Source: an uncultured Prevotellaceae bacterium
Lineage (GTDB): Bacteria; Bacteroidota; Bacteroidia; Bacteroidales; Bacteroidaceae
Assembly: GCA_902776665.1 (NCBI GenBank)
Contig: CACYQZ010000019.1
Location: 1 to 41,195, forward strand
DNA: 41,195 nt
Reading direction: 5' to 3'
Part shown: positions 23,718 through 31,152 of the stretch, one piece after another
Layout: every line of letters begins with the position of its first letter
How positions within the stretch are numbered: position 1 is the first letter of the stretch
The notes under the pieces: model-generated
What the model was told of the DNA's origin: nothing
Seen by the model: only the letters and a program-made list of their open reading frames with translations
Databases searched by the model: none
Program-made: the position numbers and the translations under genes

Positions 23718-24581
23718 TTATATGGATTTTTTGTCGCGATTTCGATATTTTTTGATGGCGAAAATGATATAAACAACCAACAAAACGTAGCCGATCAACC
23801 ACTGCGTGGTGATGCTGAAAACGATGTAGTTGATGGCACAGACACCGAGCAATCCGCCGAGGTAGAGCAGCGTTTCGCCGAAGGGCAGTTTGCCGCGAAT
23901 GTCGTCGAGAACGGCCACACCAACGATGATGATGAGCCAGAATGACACGAGGAAAGCCGACAACAGCCCAGGCACGGAGAAGGGGTTGAGCGTCGGATGG
24001 TAGTAGAACTGTTCCCAAAGGTCGGGCGCGAACATTTGCAACGAGGCATAGAACGTGGCGGCGACGGCGACGATGATGGCGAGAAGCATCGGATAGAACG
24101 AGTCGATGTCGTTGAAATGCACGATGTGGGCGTTGTGGCGATTGACCTTGAAAAGCAGGTAGAAAAAGGCTATCAGAACGACGACGATGAGCGAATAACG
24201 CACGTGCTGGTCGGAAAATGTCGAAATGAACTGCGAAATGGGGTCGTCGGGCACGACGGCGGGCAACAGTTCGGTCTCGCGTGTCCAGCCAAACTCGGAA
24301 TTTTGCGTGGCGACCTGCACCCAAACGGAGTCAATCGTGTCGTTGGGCATCACGCGGAAGTCGGCCACGACGAGATGGTTGCCTTTTTTGACGATAAACG
24401 AGTCAGTGAGCAGTTCGCTGGCAAGTTCCTCTGGCTGCTGACGGAGCAGGTCGATAGAATCGGCCTTCACCACGAAATTGTAGTTCACGTCGTAGTGCCG
24501 CGCCTGCGAATACTCTTCGTGATAGCAACCCGTCAGACTCAGCGTCAAAAATCCCAACATCAAATAGACAATATTCCTCAT
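23718..24581 (-). CDS. SH3-like membrane lipoprotein
   Basis: A 287-residue protein with a lipoprotein signal (TLSLTGC, Cys19). Residues about 60-105 resemble a bacterial SH3 fold (IVKKGNHLVVADFRV, SVWVQVATQNSEFGWTRETE). Five hydrophobic helices follow, at about 128-146, 160-180, 202-224, 236-257 and 259-275. An acylated N-terminus, a soluble domain and then multiple membrane spans is an unusual layout and implies an inner-membrane lipoprotein. No catalytic motif was recognised. It starts 27 bases after the U32 peptidase gene; the spacer contains GGTAAAAA three times in tandem. It is probably co-transcribed with metA and the U32 gene. Confidence 0.8.
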   Translation of the reverse strand: MRNIVYLMLGFLTLSLTGCYHEEYSQARHYDVNYNFVVKADSIDLLRQQPEELASELLTDSFIVKKGNHLVVADFRVMPNDTIDSVWVQVATQNSEFGWTRETELLPAVVPDDPISQFISTFSDQHVRYSLIVVVLIAFFYLLFKVNRHNAHIVHFNDIDSFYPMLLAIIVAVAATFYASLQMFAPDLWEQFYYHPTLNPFSVPGLLSAFLVSFWLIIIVGVAVLDDIRGKLPFGETLLYLGGLLGVCAINYIVFSITTQWLIGYVLLVVYIIFAIKKYRNRDKKSI

Positions 24582-24608
24582 TTTTTTATTTTTTACCTTT
24601 TTACCTTT

Positions 24609-26513
24609 TTACCTCGAAAAAACATTCATCTGACAGTTTTTACAGTCGAATTCCAATCGAAACGCCCGTCCGTCGGCCAGTCGTAGCGACAACGGTTCGC
24701 GCCACGTCGGTTTTTGTCCACCGTGTTTCACGCAGTAGCCGAGCGTGTAGCGCAGACAGTGGCGACATTGCATCAGCATCGCCTGTGGCGGCTCTTTCAG
24801 TTCAAAAGCAGGCTCGACGGCGACGCCCTGACCCTCGTAGAATTCGCGAGCGAGGTGGTTGGAGACGTTGAGTAAGAATCCACCCTCATGGAAATTCCAA
24901 CTCCCCTCCCGTGGGGAGGGGTTGGGGGTGGGTTTCTCTTTCCCCTCCCGTTGGGAGGGGCTGGGGGTGAGGCATACCTGCCGCCGCAACTCCGTCAGTT
25001 GGCTCGACGGAATGAAATATTTATCGGCATCGCCCTCGATGACGATTTCGTCGCAAACGAAGGGCGTATTTCCGAGTTTCGTGAGTTGCCGGACGATGTT
25101 TTCGCGCTGTGGCTTTTCCGCCAACGTTTTTTCGATTTTCAGAACCCCTTTCCGACATTCTCCCTCATCCTTCATCCCGATTCCTTCATCAAACGACAAT
25201 TCAAAGCCGTCTGGAACCTCTCGAAACACCATTTTCACAGGGATTTTCCGCTCTGACGTCTTGCCCGACAGCACTTTTTCAAAGGCAATATCGTGGTTGC
25301 GATACAGCACCATTCCAGGTCGCAGTCCCTCGGGCATTTTCAGCGGGAAAAGGCGGTTCCCCTCTACCCGATTCACCCGAAAACCAACCAAATCATTCCC
25401 TTTCACTTCCCTTTCACTTCCTTTCCATTCCCTTTCACTCCCCTTAAAAAAACAAATCCCATCGCCATTCGCAAATGCCGCCGTGCCAGCCACCGTCAGC
25501 GAATCGCGTCGAATCTCCTTCACCCGACCCACATATTCGCCGAGGGCTTTCGGCGTGTCGAGCGAAACGATGTCAGCCTGCCGACCCTGCAAAATGCCCT
25601 GTTCATCGCGTTTGCAATGCAGAAAATAGTCCGTAAAACCTCGGTTGAAGGTCTTTTTCAGGTCGGGCTTAAAAAAATAATTCACGCGCCCGCGAGAAGC
25701 CCGTTGGAAGTCGTCGGGACGCTTCCGACAGAGCGCGTCGAGCCGTTGAGAATAGGCCGAAACCACGTTTTTCACGTAGCCGACATCCTTCAATCGACCT
25801 TCGATTTTAAACGACACGGCACCAGCATCGGCCAGCGCCTCCAAATCGTCGATGCGACAGAGGTCTTTCAACGACAAAAAATGCCGCTGATGGGCGATTT
25901 CGCGACCGTCGGCATCGACAATGTCGTACTTCATCCGACACATCTGCGCACACTCGCCACGATTCGCCGAACGACCGAAACAATGCTGCGACAGGTAGCA
26001 CTGACCGCTGTAACTCACGCACAACGCACCGTGCACAAACACTTCGAGTTCAACATCGGGCACGCGCTCGTGAATCTCGCGAATCTCCTCCAACGACAAT
26101 TCTCGTGCCAGCACTACCCTACTGAAGCCTTGTGACCGAAGCCATGCCACTTTTTCTGGCGTACGGTTGTCGGCCTGCGTGCTTGCGTGCAATCCAATTG
26201 ACAATTGACAATTGACAATTGACATATCTTGAACAAGAATCGCATCGACACCCACCGCTTGCAGTTCCTCAATTAGTCGGAAAGTGTCGTCGAGTTCATC
26301 GTCGAAAATAATCGTGTTCGTTGTCACATAAACCTTTGCATCGAACTGATGGACATAGCGGCACAACGCGGCGATGTCGCCCACCGAATTGCCTGCCGCA
26401 GCCCTTGCACCAAAGCGCGGAGCCCCGATGTAAACGGCATCTGCGCCATGGTCGATGGCAGCGATTCCACATTCCAAATTCTTGGCCGGAGCCAACAGTT
26501 CAAGCTTTTTCAT
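24609..26513 (-). CDS. U32 family peptidase with in-frame repeat insertions
   Basis: A 634-residue U32 family protein. I chose ATG 26513 (MKKLELLAPAKNLECG), which overlaps the metA stop as ATGA. The N-terminal core is intact: GADAVYIGAPRFGARA, LVQDMS, LHASTQ, RVVLARELS, EVFVHGALCVSYSGQCYLSQ and cysteines in NRGECAQMC. Those cysteines are the kind of iron-sulphur ligands used by U32 proteins in tRNA or 23S rRNA hydroxylation (TrhP, RlhA) and ubiquinone hydroxylation (UbiU/V). The C-terminal part is a DUF3656-like extension. Three simple-sequence insertions are read through in frame: a heptamer repeat (26195-26222), a CCCTTTCACTT-type stretch (about 25398-25447) and two REP-like palindromes (24901-24972). 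Confidence 0.9.
   Translation of the reverse strand: MKKLELLAPAKNLECGIAAIDHGADAVYIGAPRFGARAAAGNSVGDIAALCRYVHQFDAKVYVTTNTIIFDDELDDTFRLIEELQAVGVDAILVQDMSIVNCQLSIGLHASTQADNRTPEKVAWLRSQGFSRVVLARELSLEEIREIHERVPDVELEVFVHGALCVSYSGQCYLSQHCFGRSANRGECAQMCRMKYDIVDADGREIAHQRHFLSLKDLCRIDDLEALADAGAVSFKIEGRLKDVGYVKNVVSAYSQRLDALCRKRPDDFQRASRGRVNYFFKPDLKKTFNRGFTDYFLHCKRDEQGILQGRQADIVSLDTPKALGEYVGRVKEIRRDSLTVAGTAAFANGDGICFFKGSEREWKGSEREVKGNDLVGFRVNRVEGNRLFPLKMPEGLRPGMVLYRNHDIAFEKVLSGKTSERKIPVKMVFREVPDGFELSFDEGIGMKDEGECRKGVLKIEKTLAEKPQRENIVRQLTKLGNTPFVCDEIVIEGDADKYFIPSSQLTELRRQVCLTPSPSQREGKEKPTPNPSPREGSWNFHEGGFLLNVSNHLAREFYEGQGVAVEPAFELKEPPQAMLMQCRHCLRYTLGYCVKHGGQKPTWREPLSLRLADGRAFRLEFDCKNCQMNVFSR
24901..24932. 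repeat. REP-like unit 1 inside the U32 gene
   Basis: The palindrome CCCCTCCC-GT-GGGGAGGGG is followed by the tail TTGGGGGTGGG. On the coding (minus) strand it is read through as PTPNPSPREGS. Confidence 0.85.
24940..24972. repeat. REP-like unit 2 inside the U32 gene
   Basis: The palindrome CCCCTCCC-GTT-GGGAGGGG with tail CTGGGGGTGAGG, in direct orientation to unit 1 about 40 bases apart. It is read through as LTPSPSQREGK. Confidence 0.85.
26195..26222. repeat. Heptanucleotide repeat (CAATTGA)x4 inside the U32 gene
   Basis: Four perfect 7-base units within codons about 97-107 of the U32 gene, read as MSIVNCQLSIG between LVQD and LHASTQ. Gain or loss of one unit would shift the reading frame. 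Confidence 0.9.
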
Positions 26514-27280
26514 AAAAATTCGATCCAATTCCTATAAAACTGCAGCGTCGCCTCGTGCCACGTATCTACAGGCGGATTCTGCGGATTGTCATTCGGGTAA
26601 TAATTCAGCGGCAACCCCACGTCCGTCCGACCTTTTTGCATATCGCGACGATACTCCGTGTCGAGCGTATCAGTGGCGTATTCCCAATGTCCTGTGATAA
26701 AGATTTCGCGACCGTCGCGTGCCGTGACAATCGACGGTCCCGTTTCGTCGGAATCGACGGCGAGCGTGAGTTCTGGATGAACCAAAATGTCGTCGCGACG
26801 AATCTCCGTGTGCCGACTGTGCGGCATCATCAATTCGCGTCCGAAACCGTCGAAAAGCGGACTCTTGACAAGCAACTTTTGACGGAAAATGCCGAATTTC
26901 TTGCTCGGAAGCGGATATTTCGGCACTCCAAAATGGTGGTAGAGCCCCGCCTGCGCCGCCCAGCACACATAAATCGTCGATGTCACGCTCCGTCGCGCCC
27001 AGTCGAAAATCGCGCAAAGCTCCGGCCAGTAGGTCACCTGCTCGAAATCGAGCTGTTCCACCGGCGCCCCCGTCACAATCAAGCCGTCGGGCACCTCGCT
27101 CAGTTCGTCGAAATACTCGTAGAGCGCGTCCATGTGCTCTGCCGACGTATGCTTCGGCACGTGCGACCGCAACCGCATCCAGTGGATTTCCACCAGATGC
27201 GGCATACTGCCGAATATTCTTAGAAAATCACGCTCCGTGACCTCTTTCAGCGGCATCAAATTCAAAATTGCAATGCGCAT
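26510..27280 (-). CDS. metA: Homoserine O-succinyltransferase family protein, short N-terminus
   Basis: A 256-residue MetA-family protein, which acylates homoserine in methionine synthesis. The catalytic set is present: Cys in YVCWAAQAGLYHHFG, the His in HSRHTE and Glu in GHWEY (HPEY in E. coli). Methionine start at 27280 (MRIAILNLMPLKEVTERDF). E. coli MetA has about 35 residues before the equivalent RPLKVLILNLMP strand. The frame upstream here is open to 27430 but encodes sequence unlike that segment, so the gene is short or uses a divergent N-terminus. The start codon lies directly after a TACCTTTG box. The stop overlaps the U32 start, so the two are coupled. Whether the acyl donor is succinyl- or acetyl-CoA cannot be told. 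Confidence 0.88.
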   Translation of the reverse strand: MRIAILNLMPLKEVTERDFLRIFGSMPHLVEIHWMRLRSHVPKHTSAEHMDALYEYFDELSEVPDGLIVTGAPVEQLDFEQVTYWPELCAIFDWARRSVTSTIYVCWAAQAGLYHHFGVPKYPLPSKKFGIFRQKLLVKSPLFDGFGRELMMPHSRHTEIRRDDILVHPELTLAVDSDETGPSIVTARDGREIFITGHWEYATDTLDTEYRRDMQKGRTDVGLPLNYYPNDNPQNPPVDTWHEATLQFYRNWIEFL

Positions 27281-27286
27281 CGGGTA

Positions 27287-27294
27287 CAAAGGTA
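27287..27294 (-). promoter_or_regulatory. -7 box next to metA start (TACCTTTG)
   Basis: The minus strand reads TACCTTTGTACCCG then ATG at 27280. The predicted transcript would begin within a few bases of the start codon. Confidence 0.5.
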
Positions 27295-27370
27295 CAAATA
27301 AGTGAGCAGAATACAAAAAGAAAAATGATTTTTCTTTTTTATTCTCGAACGAGAGTACCTTCGACGGAGT

Positions 27371-27378
27371 CAAAGGTA
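27371..27378 (-). promoter_or_regulatory. Second, upstream -7 box for metA (TACCTTTG)
   Basis: An identical TACCTTTG box about 84 bases further upstream. It would give a leader of roughly 85 bases, and either or both could serve metA. Confidence 0.5.
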
Positions 27379-27437
27379 CAAAAATTTCGGTTAAGCGAGA
27401 ACAAAGTAAAGAATTTATTTTGTCGAGCAAAAGAATT

Positions 27438-28724
27438 TTATAACTCTTTCTTCAATAGCCAATCGACAACATTTCTGACACGGACGGTATGCCCATTCAC
27501 CACTTCGTCGCGCGACTCTGATAGGGTGACAAGGGTAAGCCTGTCGCAATCTAATTTTGCGGCGGCTTGTGTCAGCGATTCCGTTTCACGCTTGAAAGTT
27601 TTGGGCGACACGATGTCGTAGGCCACTTGCACCAATTCCACCACATTACCTTGCTCACAGACCACGAAATCTACTTCCTTGCTGCGGCTCGTGGGCTTGT
27701 AATAATAGATGTCGTGAAACAGTGGCGCAGCACGGCGCAAAAGTTCCACAAAAACAACATTTTCCAATCGCCAGCCATAATTGTCGGGAAGCAGAGCGTC
27801 CTTCCTGTTGGCAATCATTCCCGTATCAACGACATATCCTTTCGAGTCGCGAATACGAACACGACTTTTGAAGGAAAATTTCCGAAGTTGCGTCAAAAGA
27901 AAAGCCTGAGTGAGATAACCGACATACTTTTGGGCTGTGGCCAGACTGCCCAGTCCCAACTGTTCGGCCAGAGCCTCGTAATTGATTTCCTGACAAGTGT
28001 TGCTGATGAGATGGTCGGCCATCTGCCGCAAAGCTTCCACATTCCGAATGCGAAAACGATTCTTGACATCCTTGTTAATGACCGTTTCGATGAGACCTTG
28101 CACATAAGCCCGTTTGTTGCGTACACGCATTAGTTCAGGAAAACCGCCATCGACAAGATATTCCGTAAATGCGGCTTTCAATGCAGCCTTCGATTTGGTG
28201 GTCATCCCGTTCAAATCCAATTGTTGATACGTGCAATACTCCGAAAAAGAAAATGGATACAGCCGTATTTCATTATAGCGCCCTGTGAGGTGAGTCGCCA
28301 GTTCACTACTCAATAAGTGGGCATTCGAACCCGTGACAAAAACGCGATAATTGTTTCTCAACAAACGATTGACAAACAGATGCCAACCCTCCACGTTCTG
28401 CATCTCGTCCAAAAAGAAATAGTTAATATCCTGCCCGTATAGTTGATAGATACAACTCAAAAGGGTATTCAAGTCCGATGCCTTGAGCCCCATCAGCCGG
28501 TCGTCATCAAGGTTCACATAGGCATATCGGATGCGGTTCTGCAACAAAACTTTGTGGCAAAGCGTAGATTTTCCCGAGCGCCGCACACCAATGACGACCT
28601 GCGCCAAAGGACTGTCGAACTCGAACTGCCTCTCCTCCATTCTAGAACACCATTTTTCAGCGTTCAACGATGCGATTTCCTCTTTCTGCTCGGCCAGCAC
28701 CTCAAGAATGATTCTTTCGTCCAT
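27438..28724 (-). CDS. AAA_14 / DUF4143 ATPase
   Basis: A 428-residue protein. Start chosen at 28724 (MDERIILEVL); a frame open to 28826 would run through the promoter. The N-terminal AAA+ domain has Walker A VVIGVRRSGKST and Walker B YFFLDEMQNV with a sensor-like VFVTGSNA. A helical middle section is followed by a DUF4143 domain with a PD-(D/E)XK-like nuclease core (KEVDFVVCEQGNVVELVQVA). The family is very common in Bacteroidales and archaea, and its biological role is not established. It is a single gene with its own -7 box, preceded by four 32-bp tandem repeats. Confidence 0.92.
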   Translation of the reverse strand: MDERIILEVLAEQKEEIASLNAEKWCSRMEERQFEFDSPLAQVVIGVRRSGKSTLCHKVLLQNRIRYAYVNLDDDRLMGLKASDLNTLLSCIYQLYGQDINYFFLDEMQNVEGWHLFVNRLLRNNYRVFVTGSNAHLLSSELATHLTGRYNEIRLYPFSFSEYCTYQQLDLNGMTTKSKAALKAAFTEYLVDGGFPELMRVRNKRAYVQGLIETVINKDVKNRFRIRNVEALRQMADHLISNTCQEINYEALAEQLGLGSLATAQKYVGYLTQAFLLTQLRKFSFKSRVRIRDSKGYVVDTGMIANRKDALLPDNYGWRLENVVFVELLRRAAPLFHDIYYYKPTSRSKEVDFVVCEQGNVVELVQVAYDIVSPKTFKRETESLTQAAAKLDCDRLTLVTLSESRDEVVNGHTVRVRNVVDWLLKKEL

Positions 28725-28758
28725 ATCTCTTATTTTCTTATTTGTTTCAAAATCGCCA

Positions 28759-28766
28759 CAAAGATA
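28759..28766 (-). promoter_or_regulatory. -7 box of the DUF4143 ATPase gene (TATCTTTG)
   Basis: The minus strand reads TATCTTTGTGGCG. A TTTG near 28785-28790 fits the -33 element, at the edge of the repeat array. Confidence 0.7.
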
Positions 28767-28792
28767 ATGAAAAATCTGATACGAACAAAACA

Positions 28793-28915
28793 AAACTGCG
28801 TTAAAATGCAAATTTTTACGACTCAAACTGCGTTAAAATGCAAATTTTTACGACTCAAACTGCGTTAAAATGCAAATTTTTGCAGACAAAACTGCGTTAA
28901 AATGCAAATTCATCT
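28793..28915. repeat. Four 32-bp tandem repeats upstream of the DUF4143 ATPase
   Basis: Units begin at 28793, 28825, 28857 and 28889, exactly 32 bases apart. Each starts AAACTGCGTTAAAATGCAAA. The first two are identical; the third and fourth diverge at the end distal to the promoter. There are no spacers, so this is not CRISPR. The array abuts the -33 region of the ATPase promoter. Confidence 0.92.
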
Positions 28916-29008
28916 TCCCAACAAGTTGAAAAAGAAAAACACGACGGCGTATCAAGTAGGAATGTTATTGCAACTTTCCTCCCTGCCTTCCATAGAATGG
29001 GGAGATGT

Positions 29009-30130
29009 TTACCTCGCCCCCTTCCGCCGATTACACTCGCGGCACAGCATCTGGCAGTTTTCAACGATTGTCCGACCGCCGTCGCGCCACGGCGTGATGT
29101 GGTCGCCCTCCATCTGTCCGATGTCGAAATGCTCGCCGCAGAGCGGACACACGCCGTTTTGCTGTTCGTAAACGGCCAGTTTGATGTCGTCGGGGAAGGC
29201 TCGCAGACCCAAGTCGTGCTCGTCGCGTGTCAGCACAAACGAACAAATGCCTTTCTTGTTCTGCACCTCGCTGTCGATAATCAGACGGCTGATTTCGGCA
29301 TCCAGTTCGGCCTTGTCGAGAATTGCGTCGCCGAATCGGTGGTACAGGCCGCCCCAGTCCACGCCCTTCATAATTTGCTTGCGCTTGCCAATGTCGAAAG
29401 TTGCCGCCACCCACGTCATCACCGACGAGAAATACTGCCACAACTGCGTCGCATTCGGGTCGTGCTGGTGCGTCGCCATATAGTTTTCCACCGTCATTTT
29501 CTGTCCGGGCTTGCTCTGCGCGTTGGCAATCCATTTCAGTGCCGTTTCCAAGTAGTCTTGACGGATGGGCGAGCCGTTCACCAAGTATTTTCCCATATTA
29601 TAGGCGGCGCAGTTCGATTTCGAGAAATAGCGTTTCGCATCGCTCACGAAAGGCCCTGCATACACCGCGTTGCGCAGTTCTTGGTCGGTCAGCCGTTCGC
29701 CGGCGATGTTGATGGTCTGAAACCAGTCGAGTTTTTCCCTGTCGTTGCCCGAGCAGACATAAACCATTAGTTCATAGTCCAGAATCTGCTTTTTCTCGGC
29801 GTCGGTCAGGTTGTGGAAATACTGGAAATCGTAGGCGAAATCGCCGTTCACATACTGGCAAATCGAGATGGTGCGCTGCTGTCCGTCCATCACCTCGAAG
29901 GGCACTTCGGCGTCGTTGTCGCGTGTCGCCCAATACATCACGTTGAGCGGAAATCCTTTTTTGATGGTGGTAATCACGGCGGCGCGTTTCTTCTCGTCGT
30001 AGATGAATTCGCGCTGATACGGCGGGCGAATGTCGAGCCGCCCGCCATAGCCGCGAACGCCCTGTTCTTCGTTGTCCTCATAGCCTGCAGTGAGCTCGCG
30101 GACAGTGATTTTTTGAAGTTCGATTTGCAT
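29009..30130 (-). CDS. DUF262 (ParB-like) - HNH endonuclease protein
   Basis: A 373-residue protein. The N-terminal half is a DUF262 domain with the ParB/Srx-like nucleotide-binding motifs: RPPYQREFIYDEKK, PLNVMYWA and EVMDGQQRTISI (the DGQQR motif). The C-terminal 60 residues are an HNH nuclease: NGVCPLCGEHF, MEGDHITPWRDGG, ENCQMLCRECNRRKG, with zinc-binding CxxC pairs and the catalytic DH. This is the domain set of GmrSD-type and related DNA-cleaving enzymes. It begins 4 bases after the end of an EcoRI-family adenine methyltransferase gene, so it is probably the restriction partner of that modification enzyme. It might cleave unmodified or modified DNA. Confidence 0.92.
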   Translation of the reverse strand: MQIELQKITVRELTAGYEDNEEQGVRGYGGRLDIRPPYQREFIYDEKKRAAVITTIKKGFPLNVMYWATRDNDAEVPFEVMDGQQRTISICQYVNGDFAYDFQYFHNLTDAEKKQILDYELMVYVCSGNDREKLDWFQTINIAGERLTDQELRNAVYAGPFVSDAKRYFSKSNCAAYNMGKYLVNGSPIRQDYLETALKWIANAQSKPGQKMTVENYMATHQHDPNATQLWQYFSSVMTWVAATFDIGKRKQIMKGVDWGGLYHRFGDAILDKAELDAEISRLIIDSEVQNKKGICSFVLTRDEHDLGLRAFPDDIKLAVYEQQNGVCPLCGEHFDIGQMEGDHITPWRDGGRTIVENCQMLCRECNRRKGAR

Positions 30131-30134
30131 AGTT

Positions 30135-31139
30135 TTATTTCTTTTTACGGATTAAAATTCTAAAATAAGGGCATTTGCCGTTAATACTCAAATCTTTTTC
30201 GTCGTTTCCTTTCCGAAAACGAATAATTTCAAATTGTTCAGGATTATATTTATCCAAAAAAGTGATAGGAACGCCCATTATTTCATCATAATCGACAGGT
30301 ATTTCTGCCGTTTTTCCAACATCTATTGCATCATAATTGTCGTATTTTGGATATTCTTCGGGCGAATATTTATGAAAAAGAATCAATTCTTCGTGGCGTT
30401 TTTTATGGTCAAGGTTTGTAAACCAATTTACTCCAGAAACTCTAATCATTCCCTTGCGATGGTCTCCTGCCGTAGCAATATCTTCATAAGGGGAAACAAA
30501 ATGAGCCGCTCCACCTTTAAAACCAAAACCTAACCATATTTTATTTTCCTTTATTAATGGGAAGATTTCTTTGTAAGTAATAGCATTTTGGTGTCCAATA
30601 ATGATAAATTTCTTTTCAAACTTCATCAACTGCGCCACATACTCTCGGAAGAGCGAAAACGGCGGATTGGTAACGACAATGTCCGCCTCTTTCAGCAGTT
30701 CGATACACTCTTTCGAGCGGAAATCGCCGTTTTCCTTCAGCGTGGAAAGCACGTTTTTGTCGTTCTGAATCAAGTGGCGCACGTCAGCCAAGTCGATTCG
30801 ACCGTCGCCGTTCACATCCGTCACCTCCGTAATCTCCACCTTGTAGGCAATCTTTTTCGGCTCGTCCTGAAAATCGCCGAAGTCGAGCATCAACTCCGAA
30901 CCCTGCACGGGCGAACCGTTGTAGCACGTCGCAATCAGTTTCTTCAGCCCGAAAGCGTTGAAATTGTTCGCAAAATACTTGAAAAAGTTGCTCTCGTAAG
31001 GGTCGTCGCAATTGCAGAGAATTGTCTTCCCGCGAAAATGCTGCCGATAGTGCTTCAACTCGTTCTCAATGTCGGCGAGTTGCGTGTAAAACTCGTCCTT
31101 CTTGGCCTCTTTGGCCCTGTCTAAATTCCTTATTGCCAT
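30135..31139 (-). CDS. EcoRI-family adenine-specific DNA methyltransferase
   Basis: A 334-residue protein of the M.EcoRI family, transferring a methyl group from S-adenosylmethionine to adenine N6. The catalytic motif IV is NPPF at 158-161 (VVTNPPFSLFREYV). N-terminal features include KDEFYTQLADIENEL and LCNCDDPYESNFFKYF. Residues 108-119 (DVNGDGRIDLAD) match a canonical EF-hand/dockerin calcium loop. Base composition changes sharply inside the gene: codons before about 170 are near 55% GC, those after it near 28%. The 3' half could have been replaced by recombination. It is followed 4 bases later by the DUF262-HNH gene. Confidence 0.92.
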   Translation of the reverse strand: MAIRNLDRAKEAKKDEFYTQLADIENELKHYRQHFRGKTILCNCDDPYESNFFKYFANNFNAFGLKKLIATCYNGSPVQGSELMLDFGDFQDEPKKIAYKVEITEVTDVNGDGRIDLADVRHLIQNDKNVLSTLKENGDFRSKECIELLKEADIVVTNPPFSLFREYVAQLMKFEKKFIIIGHQNAITYKEIFPLIKENKIWLGFGFKGGAAHFVSPYEDIATAGDHRKGMIRVSGVNWFTNLDHKKRHEELILFHKYSPEEYPKYDNYDAIDVGKTAEIPVDYDEIMGVPITFLDKYNPEQFEIIRFRKGNDEKDLSINGKCPYFRILIRKKK

Positions 31140-31152
31140 ACGCTATGCATAG

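Noticed and set aside
28793-28915. CRISPR array
   Set aside because: The 32-bp units follow one another directly with no unique spacers, and there are no cas genes.
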